From Planococcus citri (Eukaryota; Arthropoda; Insecta; Hemiptera; Pseudococcidae), in contig NC_088679.1 of the NCBI RefSeq assembly GCF_950023065.1, positions 13,020,001 to 13,084,000 of the forward strand: DNA of 64,000 nt, written 5' to 3'. Positions 11,411 through 24,726 of the stretch are shown here, in pieces. A program made the translations under genes and the position numbers. The notes under the pieces are model-generated. The model was not told where the DNA came from, did not search any database, and saw only the letters and a list, made by a program, of their open reading frames with translations. Within the stretch, counting starts at the first letter, position 1. Each line of letters opens with the position of its first letter.

Positions 11411-14055
11411 TTTTATTGAAATAACATAAAAATAAATCATTTTAAAATGCATCTAAGTCATTTAAAACTACCAAATTTTGCAATTTTTTGATAGAACAGC
11501 GAGAATTTTTGGTTATTTATGGAAATATTTGTTTAAGAAGCAAAGACTTTTTTGCTAAAAAGCGAAAACTTTGACGTTTTAGCAAAAAGCAAGACGTCTT
11601 TTTGGAAATTATTGGCACAAAAAAATAAGGCTTCTTCGCAATAATTTTAGAAGCAGGTACATACCTAAGTGAACACTTTGAAGGGTAAAATTTGGTATTT
11701 TTTAGACTGATTGTTTCAGAATTTCGCGACCCTTGAAGGCAAAGAAACTTTTCTGCGTAATTCTGTATCAATTCTGTGTGCCTCGATTTCTATAACGAGC
11801 ATTAATGCCAAAAATTATCACAAAGAGGCAGAGAAAAAAATTAAGCCTGATACCGATCCGATCCTTTATGATCACGATTGTTGTTAGATCCTGAAACGGA
11901 ATTGAACCTGAACGTTTAAACCCTGAACTCGAACCCCGACCCTTGATCTTGATCCTTCACCAATGACCCTGAACAAAATCGTTCTGAACCGCCATTCCTG
12001 CCTAAGGATTGCTCAAAATGGCTCGAAGCCAAATTCATCGATACAAGAGGTCATAATGTGGTACACGTAAAAATTCCAGCTTTCTAGGATAATTTTGTGA
12101 CATTTTAATTTTTTATTTTTCAGAACTCAAATTATTGATTTCTGAAAAATTTCCCTAAAATCAAAAAATGTACTTGGCTATTGAAATTTTGGACGATGAT
12201 GTATTTTTGCATGATGTTTTTATTCAGCTTTATTCGGTCCGAAACATTTACCTCCGGTAGTAATAACTCCCTCCTCAGAATCAGGTATTCACATATACCT
12301 ACAAAAAATTCACTTTTGAACTCACAAATCTACCATTTCGTTTAAGCACCTCAGATGATCAAGAAAATTCCTAATAAGTGCTAATTAAAGTTAGTGTTCA
12401 TGATCATTATTTCAACTTCTTAGAGTAATTATTTTTAAATTCCTGAAAAAAAAATGAAAATTCGCTGGAGGTTCTAAAATGACCTGAAGGCTGAAATTGA
12501 TTGTCATTGAATCGAGAGCAGCTCCAGCTGCACTGTTTCACTTAGAACAAAAAGCAAGGGAGAAAAATGCTATAAAATTTCCACCAGCCAACCCAAACGC
12601 TATGCCACATTTAAAATAGATCGTATCATTTTTAGAGAAATCAAAATAAGCTCGAAAAAAAAACACAACAAGCTAAAATCCGTGTTACACGCAAAATTTA
12701 CCTAATTTATTTCGGGGGGCTGCGGGTCTGCTATCACAGAGCAGAAGGATCAGCAGCTAGGAGCGGACTGTACGGGCTGGCGGGAAACCAACAGCAGGCG
12801 GGGGAAAAAACGCGAAAAAAGGATATTCGTATCGTAATAAAGTAATTAACCGCCACTAATTTTAGTGAAATAACGTTATTGCAGTGAGAATTATAAAGCA
12901 TTAAAAACATAACGCTTGTACGGTGGTTAAATACACAACTTGAGCATTTTATTACCCGACATTAATGCCCATTAAATGACAATAAATATTTTCTTATACG
13001 CCAAATAAAGCACGAAAAAGAAACCTTTTTACTACCCAGTGGTTGGAATTAACTTAAAATATACATACTAACGCGCGATCCATTTCCATTGTGTGCATTA
13101 TATAAATCAGTGCTTTCTACTAAATTCCAGCTAGCTCGCTCTCCTTCTTGGGTTGCCTTTTCGACCTCTTGTGCCACCCCCTGTGCAACGGTCGGGTCGC
13201 TTTCCACTCCGCTTGTATACTTATTGTACACAGTGTTGTATATTCGCGTCGTGTTTAATGCAACTTTCAAAAGGAGCATTTCATTTTAACGGCCAGTTTA
13301 CTCGTTGTTTATGAAACTCGAGAGAGGTAAAAGTTTTTCACTCTGTTTTTACTCCTTCGCGTTGGCAATTTTCTCTCTGCCTGTCGTTTTTTCCTTTTCT
13401 CGAACATTGCCTCGTGTTTTATTATCTAATATACCTGCGGAAAAGCTTATTGTGTATATTTTCCGTTCGGTGGCGTAAGCGTTTAATTCTTATCATTATT
13501 CGATAAAATAACCAACGTTGTGTAAAGTAATCAGACGTGAATATAAAGTTCAGCTTGGATTTAACCCAATGAAATGTTGTTTGTTTTCATGATTTTTAAT
13601 AAGTTTATTTGGTCGTGATAAGTACGTAGATGGTTTGAAATCCAGGACTTTTCGTGACTATCATGACCACCTACCAAAAATTCATGACTTTCATTATTTT
13701 CCTGACCGTTTTACACTCTCGATTATTGAAACTAATCGGGATTTTTCGGGGTCAGGGATCAGAATCAGGTTCCGACCACCATCCCTGCTCCTACGTACAC
13801 AAAATTTTGAGCAAGTTGCAAAAATTGACAATTTTGGAATCTTTTTTTTTTTTTAATTTGAAAATTGTAGAAAAATACACTTCTCAACTCAAATGCAAAT
13901 TTGAAATTCACCTGTTCTACTCGATTCAAGAGGTGAAACTTATGAAAGGATTGAATTTTCAGCTACCAGAGTCGATTAGAACATTAGCTGGAGCGATTTG
14001 AAATTACTGAAGAAAATCCAATTTTTCTGGAGGCTCCAGATCAGTTGGAAAATGT
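11411..14055. other. Unique sequence, no gene recognised
   Basis: The DNA is mostly AT-rich. A more GC-rich patch at about 12712-12810 has no recognisable content. Frames at 13089-13289 and 13635-14001 show no family features. A CTGGAG-N-CTCCAG palindrome sits at 14027-14039, just before the next satellite. Confidence 0.4.
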
Positions 14056-16395
14056 TTGGAGACGGCCATACAGATGACCTTGGGAAGCTAGACAGATAGG
14101 TCAGTGACATTGGGAGCCCACACACGCGGGTCAATAACTTTAAGAAGTCAGACAGGCAGACAGACAGACGAGCTTGCAAAAACCACACAGTGGGTTCAAT
14201 GACCTTTAGATATCAAGCGACCAGACAGGGTCAATGACCTTAAAACGTCAGCGACAGACAAACATACCACTATGAGAGGCTAGGCATGTAGGTCAGTGAC
14301 CTTGAGAAGCCAGACAGACGAACTAGTGACCTTAGGGGACTAGATGGGCAGACATGTATACAAGCAGGTCAATCGCCTTTAGAGTTGAAACAGGAAGACA
14401 GACGACCTTGGAAAGCCAGACAGAAAGGTCAATGACCTTTTTAAAGTCCAGACATATGAACATACGGAGGTGAGAAGCTAGACATGTAGGTCAGTGACCT
14501 TATAGGAAGCCAGATAAAACCGAACCGATGATCTTGGGAGGCCAGACAGACAGGCAACCCGGTCAATGACCTTTGGAGGTGAGACAAGAAGACAGACGAC
14601 CTTGAAAAGGCAGACGGACCATATTGGAAAGTCAGATGAATGGGTCAATGACCTTATAGATTCCAGACATATGAACAGACGGCTGAGAGAAGCTAGACGT
14701 TCAAGTCAGTGACATAAGAAGCCAGAGAAAAACGAACCAATATTCTTGGTGGGAGGGGGGCAGGCAGACAGGCAAACCAGCCAATTACCTTTGGAGGTGA
14801 GACAAGAAGACAGACGACCTTGAAAAGGCAGACAGACCATATTGGAAAGTCAGATAAATGGGTCATTGACCTTATAGAGTCCAGACATATGAACAGACGG
14901 CTGAGAGAAGCTAGACGTTTAGGTCAGTGACCTTATAAGAAGCCAGAGAAAAACGAACCAATGATCTTGGGAAGCCAGACAGACAGGCAAACCGGTCAAT
15001 GACCTTTGGAGGTGAGACGAGAAGACAGACGACCTTGAAAAAGCAGACAGACCATATTGGAAAGTTGGATAAATTAGTCAATGACCTTACAGAGTCCAGT
15101 CATATGAACAGACGGCTGAGAGTAGCTAGACATGTAGGTCAGTGACCTTATAGGAAGCCAGATAAAAACGAACCAATGATCTTGGGAGGCCAGACAGACA
15201 GGCAACCCGGTCAATGACCTTTGGAGGTGAGACAAGAAGACATACGACCTTGAAAAGGCAGACAGACCATATTGGAAAGTCAGATGAATGGGTCAATGAC
15301 CTTACAGAGTCCAGACATATGAACAGACGGCTGAGAGAAGCTAGACATATAGGTCAGTGACCTTATAGGAAGCCAGATAAAAACGAACCAATGATCTTGG
15401 GAGGTCAGACAGACAGGCAAACCGGCCAATGATCTTTGGAGGTGAGACATGAAGACAGACTATCTTGATAAGGTAGACAGACCACATTGGAAAATCAGAT
15501 AAATGAGTCAATGACCTTACAGAGTCCAGACATATGAACAGACGGCTTAGAGAAGCTAGACATGTAGGTCAGTGACCTTATAGGAAGCCAGATAAAAACG
15601 AACCAATGATCTTGGGAAGCCAGACAGACAGGTAACCCGGTCAATGACCTTTGGAGGCAAGACAAGAAGACAGACGACCTTGAAAAGGCAGACAGAGCAT
15701 ATTGGAAAGTCAGATAAATGGGTCAATGACCTTACAGAGTCCAGACATATGACCAGACGGCTGAGAGAAGCTAGACATGTAGGTCAGTGACCTTATAGGA
15801 AGTCAGATAAAAACGAACCAATGATCTTGGGAAGCCAGGCAGACAGGCAAACCGGCCAATGATCTTTGGAGGTGAGACAAGAAGACAGACGACCTTGTAA
15901 AGGCAGACAGAGCATATTGGAAAGTCAGATAAATGGGTCAATGACCTTATGCAGTCCAGACATATGAACAGACGGCTGAAAGAAGCTAGACATTTAGGTC
16001 AATGACCTTAAAAAGCCAGAGAAAAACGAACCAATGACTTTAGGAGGCCAGACAGACAGGAAAATGGGCCATTGACCTTTGGAGGTAAGACAATAAGACA
16101 GACGACCTTGAAAAAGCAGACAGACCACCTTGGAAAGTCAGACGGATGGCTCAATGACCTTTTTGAGTCCAGACATATGAACAGACAGCTGAGAGAAGCT
16201 GGGCATGTAGGTCAGTGACCTTAAGCCAGAGAAAAAGGAACCAATGAACTTTGGATGTGAGACAGAAAGGCGATCGCCCTTGAGAAGGCAGACAGACGAG
16301 TCATTGTCAATGACCTTAATATACCTGACAGACAGGCACACAGGCGTCCTTGAGAGGCCAGACAGACGGGTCAATGACTTCAATAGGCTTCGCGC
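14056..16395. repeat. 215-bp satellite carrying AGGTCA-N-TGACCT palindromes
   Basis: The array is made of CAGACAGAC-rich segments and GGTCANTGACC dyads. From about 14730 it settles into a 215-bp monomer: successive copies of CGAACCAATGATCTTGGG begin near 14733, 14953, 15168, 15383, 15598, 15813 and 16027. Exact AGGTCA-N-TGACCT occurs at 14290, 14426, 14488, 14921, 15136, 15351, 15566, 15781, 15996 and 16209 (start positions). Near-matches beginning CGGTCA or GGGTCA occur between them. The ends of the array are more degenerate. No protein-coding signal is present. Confidence 0.9.
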
Positions 16396-18755
16396 ACAAG
16401 GTGACTTTGAGTGATTGGCTAATCAGGTTGTTCTGTGGCGAGGAGGGAAATGGAAGTGCTCCAACATCGGGACTAGCAGTATTCTGAACTGCTCTATCGA
16501 TGCTAGATCATTTGACATAACTTTTGCTTATTTAGGCTGCATAGGTGATGCTATACCTACATCCTAAAATCGACCCACCCCTCTCCCCCGCCAAAATGGT
16601 TGCAATCAATTGAAGGATGTTTTTTTTTGCAAAAATTGAACCGTTCATTGTCACATTAAAACATACTCAAAAGTTGGAAAATGACAACACATATTTTCTA
16701 AGCACCCTGTATCACGTGGTTGAAAAAGGCTATACTTATATGCCTTATGGTACAGTAAACCGAGACGTGTGGCAGGGTTCAGAGGGAGAAGTATCAGCAT
16801 GGCTGGTGTATGGTAAGCTGTGTGCTTCTGATTTGAATTTAGCAAACGTGGCACATTTCGTCGTAATGATTTTATAGCATCGAAGAGAGAGAGAGGCTGC
16901 TGATAGCATTTTGTTTCATTTGCACAGCACGGCACAGCGTGATGAAAACGAGTAGGTTACTTTTCATTTCTTCCTTCCTGGTGTATTTTTTTTTTCGCCT
17001 CTCGAGCTCGGATGTCTAATTCAGCGACATGTTGAAGCGTCGGCGTCGTCGTCGAAAGAATTAGCAAGCTGACTACGGTACGTATTCGCGTAATTTGCAA
17101 AGAAGAAAGAAACAGACACGCAGACGAAGCCTATACTATAATAATTGCACTTTCTCGACGCTGTTGAGGGATTCGCATCCGCGATTTTGCCACATCGTCG
17201 TCGTCGTCGTCGCGACGCGACGCGAGTGGAAAATTACGTGAAAAACGAAGTATTTCCCACTTCGAAACACGACGACGAGTCGACGACGATGGCGAAGAAA
17301 AAGAGTCGAGTAGGAAGGCGACGAGGACGAGGGTAGAAAAACCGAGAGAAACGAGCGACGTGTAGAACATAAATGAGTATAATACTATAAATATTAAATA
17401 ACATGGCAAAACATTATTTATACCGGGTTTGCTAGTATTGTTCACCTTTGCTTTACGTCGTCAAAGCGTACAGAAAGCTTTAGACTTTACAGACCGCAAA
17501 TGGTTCCGGCGTTACGTGCCCCAAAGGCTAACAGTTCGGAGCAGCGTGGGCAGGAGTGGAGGGAGGGGGGGTTCACGCTGCACTATGTGCTGTGTGACGA
17601 TGACGGCGACGACGACGACGACGACGAAGGCAGCAAAAAGATTGCTGTAAAAAGGTGTGCAAGATTTATATATTTCGTGTAATACGTTTAATGTAGTTAG
17701 TGTTCTTTTAATCTTTCGCAATGTAAATTTATCTGAAATTCTACGCTACTAACAGGGTTCGCCTTATAAATTAAGGCGCATTTTATACGCGTACTCGCGG
17801 GTTTCTTCCTCATCTTTTGATACTCGTATTTTTAATGTCGTGGGTGTTGTATATTTTTGATCGACGACGTGACGATGAACTTACGAGTAAAAGGCGAAAG
17901 CTTATTTGTTTTTTTGTTTTTCATTTTCCACTCGAGGGAGGAAAAAATCGACTTGTCGAAAGACGTTTTTGTTCTAAGGCTACGTATACTATACCTCTAT
18001 CCAGTTTGGCATTTGTATCTGGTATGTACCTACACGTTAGTTTAAGATACGAATAGAAAATAATTCACGCCGTCAATACGAGCTGAAATTATTCGGTACG
18101 CGTGTTTTATTGATTTTAAAGAAGTTTTCGTTCTATTTTTAAATTTTTACGATGTCTTATATGGAGAATTAATTGGCATTTGGCATCTTTTTTATTGCCG
18201 TCGTATTTACGTTTTTAATTTATTATCTAGGCATCATTTTTCGTTATCGTCTCGAGGCGTTTTCTTTCTTTGTCCTATCTTATCTTTTTTTTTATTCGTT
18301 CGTTTTCTGTTTCATTCTTTCTTCCTTTTTTTTTTTTGTGAGAGATTTTTATTACGTTTGTTGTTTTAAATTTAAAACTACGCGGATTAGCCAAAGATAC
18401 GTGTGATGTGTTTATTTTGATGAACTATACGCGCACGTGTATCGAATCGTGTATAAATTGGCGTGTGTGTGTATTCGTTGATTTTCAGGACTTGTGTAGT
18501 GTGCTTATTTTCGATATAGGCAAGTGAGGTTATTTTTTGTGGAAGTCGTTTTAAAAGACATCTCTGCATTTTATAGCTTAAAAGTATTTTTTACAAAGAT
18601 TTTTGGTCCTGTTTTGTGCCTAAATGTTCAGATACAAGATGTTTTCGAAAGCTGTAATTCAGATTTGGAATACCGAATGACCTCAAAATCAAAACTGGAA
18701 TTTTCAGACGACGATGCACAGGCACAGCAGAGTGTTCCAAGAAAATTCAAGATTC
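16396..18755. other. Unique sequence with GTC/GAC microsatellites, no gene recognised
   Basis: Trinucleotide runs lie near 17190-17225 (GTC, then GCGACGCGACGCG) and 17600-17630 (GAC). They generate Asp-, Val- or Arg-rich frames that look protein-like but have no family resemblance. The sequence from 16560 to 16880 also lacks a recognisable product. Confidence 0.4.
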
Positions 18756-19010
18756 TCTTTTTTTTTTTTACTCAAAAGCCTCGCTATTTTGCTATAAGTT
18801 ATCATGATATCACTTTGTTTGTCAATAATTTCCAAGAAGTCTGCGTTTTGCTGAAATTGACAAAATCATGTTTTCTATACTGCCAAAAAATTCTCAAAAA
18901 TTGTCCAAATGTTAGGTTTTTTTTGTGCGAATTGCCAAAAAGCTATTTCTTTTGCTATAAAATTGTCAAAAGTCTCGCCTTTTTATCAATACTTCTCAAA
19001 ATATAGTTCA
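18756..19010. repeat. Second locus of the TTTTTGCCAAAATTG minisatellite
   Basis: Units such as TGCCAAAAAATTCTCAAAAA and TTGCCAAAAAGC recur at about 30-bp spacing. They belong to the same degenerate family as 5480-6900. The 160-codon frame at 18524-19006 arises partly from this repeat and is rejected as a gene. Confidence 0.55.
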
Positions 19011-19915
19011 ACTTTTCAATATTGAAAATCAAAACGTTTAATTTTGTCATGTTATTCTTTTCTTTTTTTTTGATTTTCTTCTACATTACAAAATGTTTTG
19101 CTCGCGTTTTTTCACTTCTTTGGTCACTTTTTTCATTTTTTCTTTTTTTTTGTTATTGAAAGAACTATTTTTATTTTTGGAAAAATTTGTTTATTAATTT
19201 CTCTAAAAAAAAACATTAAAAAAAAAAGAAATTACAACAAAGGAGGTATTCCAACAGGCAGAGAAACTTTTGAACTTGACAACATGCTGTCAACATTTTC
19301 GATGCCAGCGTGAATTTTTCGATTTTTGGTGATTTTTTTGAAAATCAAATTTGGTTCAGAAATGAAAACGTTGCAAAATGATTATAGTTCTGATTTTTGA
19401 AATTAATAATCAACACATTTCATTTCGTGATGTTATCTTTCTTTTGTCGAGTCTTTTCTAATACATTACAGCTGTTTTGCTCACGTTTTGTCACTTTTTT
19501 GGTTTCTTTTTCATTTTTTATTTTTTATCCTAAGTATTTTCAAGTTGCTGAATCGATTGGAGATGGCTTAAAAGTCGTTCTGAAACTTCCAACAACTTTT
19601 CGTGAATCCCACTTTCCAAAAAAAAAAATGTACTAAAATTTGTGAAATTCAAAGAATTGGTGTTTATTAGTGAGACCCATGTATTTGACCGATGTATTTC
19701 ATTTTTCCAAAATTGGTTTCAGCCATTTCCAAACCGTATACATCCAATATGCATGACTTCTTTAAAAATCGGTAGGTACCTTTGAAAATTATTTTTTACC
19801 TCTTGCTAGACTATTTTCGTTTATGAGGATTTCATCTTTTTCAATGTAGATTTCAAGATTGTTGTTGAGATGAAAACATTTAAAAAAAAATTATGTCAAT
19901 GCATCTCCAGTGCCA
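19011..19915. other. AT-rich unique sequence
   Basis: No gene is seen. TTTTTCATTTTT-type low complexity dominates. A short similarity between 19030-19150 and 19400-19510 (AATTTTGTCATGTTAT-like and TCACTTTTTTGG-like pieces) suggests an old tandem duplication of about 380 bp. Confidence 0.35.
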
Positions 19916-19919
19916 CTCA

Positions 19920-21590
19920 GTCAGGAGGTCCGCATGAGGATCACTTGCACCCCCCTGCCGATCCTCCGGGACAACTTTTTTCTTAAAGGGGAAATCCTAA
20001 GGAACATTTCTAGCCCTTGTCCTCAAAAAAAAGTGGCCCTAATTACAAAATGGCGGCCATGTTGATTGACAGGTCAGCCGAAATCGCAGATTTTGCGTTC
20101 TAACGTAGGACTAGCATGCAAGTTTTTGAACCGTACAAAGGTAGATCGAAAGAGCAGGCAAATATTCATCACCTGTCAAAATTTCAAGAGCTAAAGTTCC
20201 TTTTTCGATTTTTGGTGAATTTTCAAAAATCAAATTTTGGCCAAAATGTGAGAAAAAATCAAAATTTCACCAAACTGACCTAGAAAGCTGAAATTTTGGG
20301 ATATACCCTATTTTCGACCTGCCAAATCGATTGGAAACTGTTTCAAACCGTTTTGAGCAGTTCTGGAGCCTCCAGCAGATTTTTGAAACTCGAAATTTCC
20401 ACAAAATTTCATCAAATAGAGTTGGAAAGCCGAAATTAATTCTGCAAAATAATTTCAAAAAGCTATGAAGTCGACTGTAGGTGAATTTCAAGTCGTTTTG
20501 GAGCCTCTAGCAAGTTTTTGAAAATTACTGGAGCCTCCAGTAAATTTTTGAAATTTGAAATTTCCCAAAATTTCATCAAAATAGAGATGAAAAACTGAAA
20601 TGAAATATACACTTCATTTTAACACCCTCTGAAGACGACTTCAGGTTGATTCAAGTAATTTTTGAGCTTCCAGTGACTTTTTGAAAGGTTTCATGGCGTT
20701 TTCAGGAGAATAGAAATTTCCAAGAAGTAGCTAGAAGTTTTAAAACCACTTGAAACCACCATGCAGTGTACTTCATATATTATTGTATTAGAATTAGTTT
20801 GCAGAGTAAATTTCGGCTTGCTAACCCCATTTGATGAATTTTTGGGGAAATTTCAAGTTTCAAAAATCTACTGGAGGCTCCAGTAATTTTCAAAAAATCG
20901 CTGGAGGCTCCAAATCGACTTGAAATTAGTTTGAAAAATTAATTTTGGTTTTCCAACTCCATTTGATGAAATTTTGTGGCAATTTCGAGTTTCAAAAATC
21001 TACTGGAGGCTCCAGTAATTTTCTAAAAACTGCTGGAGGCTCCAAATCGACTTGAAATTAGTTTGAAGAATTAATTTTGGCTTTCCAACTCCATTTGATG
21101 AAATTTTGTGAAAATTTTGAGTTTCAAAAATCTGCTGGAGGCTCCAGAACTGCTCGAAACGGTTCGAAACAGTTTCCAATCGATTTGGCAGGTCGAAAAT
21201 AGGGTATATCCCAAATTTCAGCTTTCTAGGTCAGTTTGGTGAAATTTTGATTTTTTCTCACATTTTGGCCAAAATTTGATTTTTGAAAATTCACCAAGAA
21301 TCCAAAAAGGCACTTTAGCACTTGAAATTTTGACAGGTGATGAATTTTTGCCTGCTCTTTTGATCTATCTTTGTACGGTTTGAAAAATTTCATGCTAGTA
21401 CTATGTTGGAACGCAAAATCTGCGATTTCGGCTGACCTGCCAATCAAAATGGCTGCCATTTTGTAAGTAGGACCACTTTTTTTTTGAGGACAAGGGCTAG
21501 AAATGTTCCTTAAGACTCTTCCTTTAAGATAAAAGTTGTCCCGGAGAATCGGCAGGGGGTGCGATTGATCCTCATGCGGGACCCCCGACG
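19920..21590. mobile_element. 1.67-kb foldback element
   Basis: The two ends are reverse complements over long arms. The left end (GTCAGGAGGTCCGCATGAGG, then CACCCCCCTGCCGATCCTCC) is mirrored at 21530-21590. The mirror continues inward through blocks for ATGGCNGCCAT near 20050/21450, GAGCAGGCAAA near 20152/21350 and the GGGATATACCCTATTTTCGA block near 20299/21205. Arms match well for at least 520 bp and probably extend, with indels, toward an axis near 20755. The inner right arm carries about three direct copies of a unit (AACTCCATTTGATGAAATTT plus CTGGAGGCTCCAG). There is no transposase, so it is a non-autonomous foldback-type element. Frames at 20267-20491 and 21226-21459 (minus) are mirror products of the arms. 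Confidence 0.85.
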
Positions 21591-21599
21591 GCCCCGACT

Positions 21600-24500
21600 A
21601 ACAAGCTTTTCACCAAATTTCAAGTCAATTGATTTTTTAAAAAGCTTGAAATAAAGTATCCCACCTGAAAAACACATTTTGGAAGCAACAACCACTGAAG
21701 ATACGAATATAAACCCGCTTTTACGCTCAAAAATCATAATTTGACGGTATTTAAAATCATAATCCGGGTCAATGGCCGCACAAGCACGCTTACTGCATGA
21801 TTTAGAACTTTAAAACACTCGTACTCTTCCACACAAGTTCAGCATTTCGAACAATTCCTTCCGTTTATTCCTTTTCCTCTTTTTTAAACATCACCATTCG
21901 AGCTTGAAAGCTGTTGCACCTTTCAACGCTGCAGACAAGACATCTTCGTACCTATTCGGATAAAACTTCTCGCCACGAGCGAGCTTTTATACCATTGAAC
22001 ACGGAAAAGTCAATAAATTATAATCCAGGAACCTCACCTCCCCTTAGCCAGTTATCCTACAAGTCGAAATGTATTTCACTCACGTACGCTGGAAATATTG
22101 AAATATTCATCCTATAGGTACCAGTATACTATTTGTGGTGTTACAAACTAAATTCCACAAACTAATACCACCGAAGGTGAAAAAAAAAACGTACGTTCTT
22201 CTTTCCTCGCCTCACATGCTCGCTCATAGACGAACAAAAACTTTTGCTAAGGGAATCTGCGAGTACATCGTAAGCCAATTTTCAACAACGGTTTGGAAAT
22301 TATTTTCCAACAAGAGAAAGGCAAGGCAAAAAATCAAGAAGAAGAAAAAGGTACTCGTACATGGTAAAAGCTTCTACGTGCGTTCGCGCGGCCAGCGCCA
22401 GCGCCAGCGTGAATTCAACTCGTGCAAAAGAACAGACAAGACGAGTCAAACACGCTAAAAGTGAAAAGCTCAAGGCAAACAGAAAATGCACCGGCATTAA
22501 AGTTAAAACGAACAGACACAAGAATGAAACAGATAAAATCGCTTATCTTTGAATTTAATTCCGACCAAGAACTTCGTTCAACTGTAATCCACCGTTTAAA
22601 ACTTACCATAGCGTGCGCCTCTCTTCACCGCTTCGTCTGCTGGGCTATATGCTGTATGTGCTTGCAACTTCCCAAACAGAACTTAACAAAGTTCTCCTCT
22701 ATAGTGACTTAACTTTCAACCTAAAATTATCCTAAATTAGGTAAGCGTGAAAGTAAATCTATAGCAGTACAATAGTGTGCCAAGTACATATTTTCGAGTG
22801 ATTACATCCGAAAGCATAAAATGTTTTACAACGAATTCCTTTTAATTTTCATTCGCCAAATACTTATGGTACCCTCTCTATCCGCCGATGAAATCTCACC
22901 ACGTAGCTCTCTTCATCTTTGCTTTCTCGTTCCTATTTTTTTCCTCCATCTTCGCCTATTTCGCCAACTGACTTTTATCCTTGTGCATACAGACAGACAC
23001 GCAGATTTCGCTCCTTAAAGCTATATAAGCGAGTAATACATGACTAACGTTAACGTATACAACATTTTTATACGTATTCGTACCCGCTGCCATCAGCTAA
23101 AATAACACAACGTTTGTCCTATTAAACGAAGCGTAAGTAATGGCGAAAACGCTAAAAAGTAAAACAAACACAGTAACACTTATCCTCTCTCTTTAAGTCT
23201 TCCTCGTACACTCATGTTCTATATCTACAAAATGTTCGAATGCTTAAACGAGCCTGCTTTCGAATAATGCTGCAAATTATTCGAGTCGAGCCCGAGTTCT
23301 ATCGTTTAACGTACCCTTCGCTGCGTTTCTGGTCCTAATTTTCATCTTCCAAGATTTAAATTTACCCAACACTTTTGGTATTTTTCCTCATCCCCTCCAC
23401 CATTTTTTATTTACCTAATATGCTACTTATATACTATATAGGTACTCGTACATGGCTTAATCGAAACTTTCAACTTGATGACGATACCATTTGCACGATC
23501 CTGTAATGCTGCTAATCGCACCAACAACACATGAATCGAGACCATAGTTTTATCGTATGTATTATCTGTGTGCTTGCCTCAATTAAAAACGTACCTACTC
23601 ATTTGCAAGATGTACGCATCTTGCAACACATATGATGCCTCTAGTACCCTCATCTTCTTCGTCTTTAACCAACCCTTGCTCAGTTTTCTGTTCGGCAGTC
23701 TGTATAAGTTTCTTTATAACCGGTACCTGCGAGTACAACAGAAAGTCTAGGTGAAGTGTACGATACACAGCCTGCTACCAAATACGTGTTTCTACAACTT
23801 TAAAATCCTTTCATTTGCTTTTATACCCGCAAAGCCTACTTGGAATATACGTCGTATTACGTATAGCTTAATAAGTATTACCCGTATAATGTAGGTACCT
23901 ATATGTACTTTTATTTAACTGCCTCACCTTAGCTTCGTAGAAGTACACGTAACACGTGTCTCGCTTTCAACCTTCTCTCCTTAAAAACAACCTTTACGCT
24001 ATCAAAAACAGACAAACGTACGAAGACACGAATGGAACGATACCATTTTGCGTGCTGCAGTCGTTTAAATGCTGCTTAATGTACGTACGATGTATTACGT
24101 ACAGGCATATTTACGTATAGACCTGTGTATTGCGAGATCATCCTTAGCAGCAAGTATATTGCGTGAAACGACACAAATTCTTGAAAATGACTGAAATTAC
24201 CAAATCTTATGGGTGCTCTATACGATGTGTAGGTATATTCTTAGGTAGCATTTTAAATAGTTGGAATACCGGATTGCTGGTGCAGTCGTACGAGTCATAA
24301 AAGTCAACATTCTCGTAGTATACATTGTACTTAGTATTTTGTAGACGATCATGTGGCGAATGATGAAATTGATTTTTAAAAAAAAAGGTGAAAAATCATG
24401 AGAAATTGCAAAAAAAAAAAAAGAAGAAAAGATATCACTATCTCACCTACAATTTAGGTGTCAGAATTAATTTTCCAATTGAAAAATATTTCAACTGTTA

Positions 24501-24640
24501 TACTTAATTTGTGATGTAAGGATATGAAAATTAGAATTAATTTTTAGCAAGGACTTGTATGGTTCGAGTTAATAGGTATATGAGAAAGTAGGTATAAGAA
24601 GAAGATAGTTAACGAAATGGAAAATTATGAGCTGAGGTAT
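21600..24640. other. Unique sequence, no gene recognised
   Basis: No family was recognised on either strand. The sequence around 22140-22560 is richer in A/G, and frames there are basic and low-complexity. A/T runs occur near 24380-24420. Confidence 0.4.
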
Positions 24641-24646
24641 GTACAG

Positions 24647-24726
24647 GGTGCCCAGAAATATCGAGCACCCCAAAGAAAGTTTTTTCTTAAAAATATAGGT
24701 TGGCAACGTGAAATAGATGCATATGA
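24647..24726 (+). mobile_element. Left half of a MITE, truncated by a retroelement
   Basis: The sequence from ACAGGGTGCCCAGAAATATC onward, through CCCCAAAGAAAGTTTTTT and ATATAGGTTGGCAA to GTGAAATAGATGCA, matches the left end of the complete MITE at 33643-33858. It stops at a long T-run where another element begins, and the right half is not found downstream. Confidence 0.75.

Noticed and set aside
14056..16395. Regular spacing suggested a CRISPR-like array
   Set aside because: Monomers are contiguous, divergent and lack unique spacers between identical repeats. The context is eukaryotic satellite DNA.
17145..17682. Asp-rich or Arg-rich frames resembling acidic or basic domains
   Set aside because: They are generated by GTC/GAC trinucleotide runs, with overlapping frames open on both strands.
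18524..19006. 160-codon plus-strand frame
   Set aside because: It is one of the longest frames here, but its second half is the TTTTTGCCAAAATTG repeat and the first half has no family resemblance.
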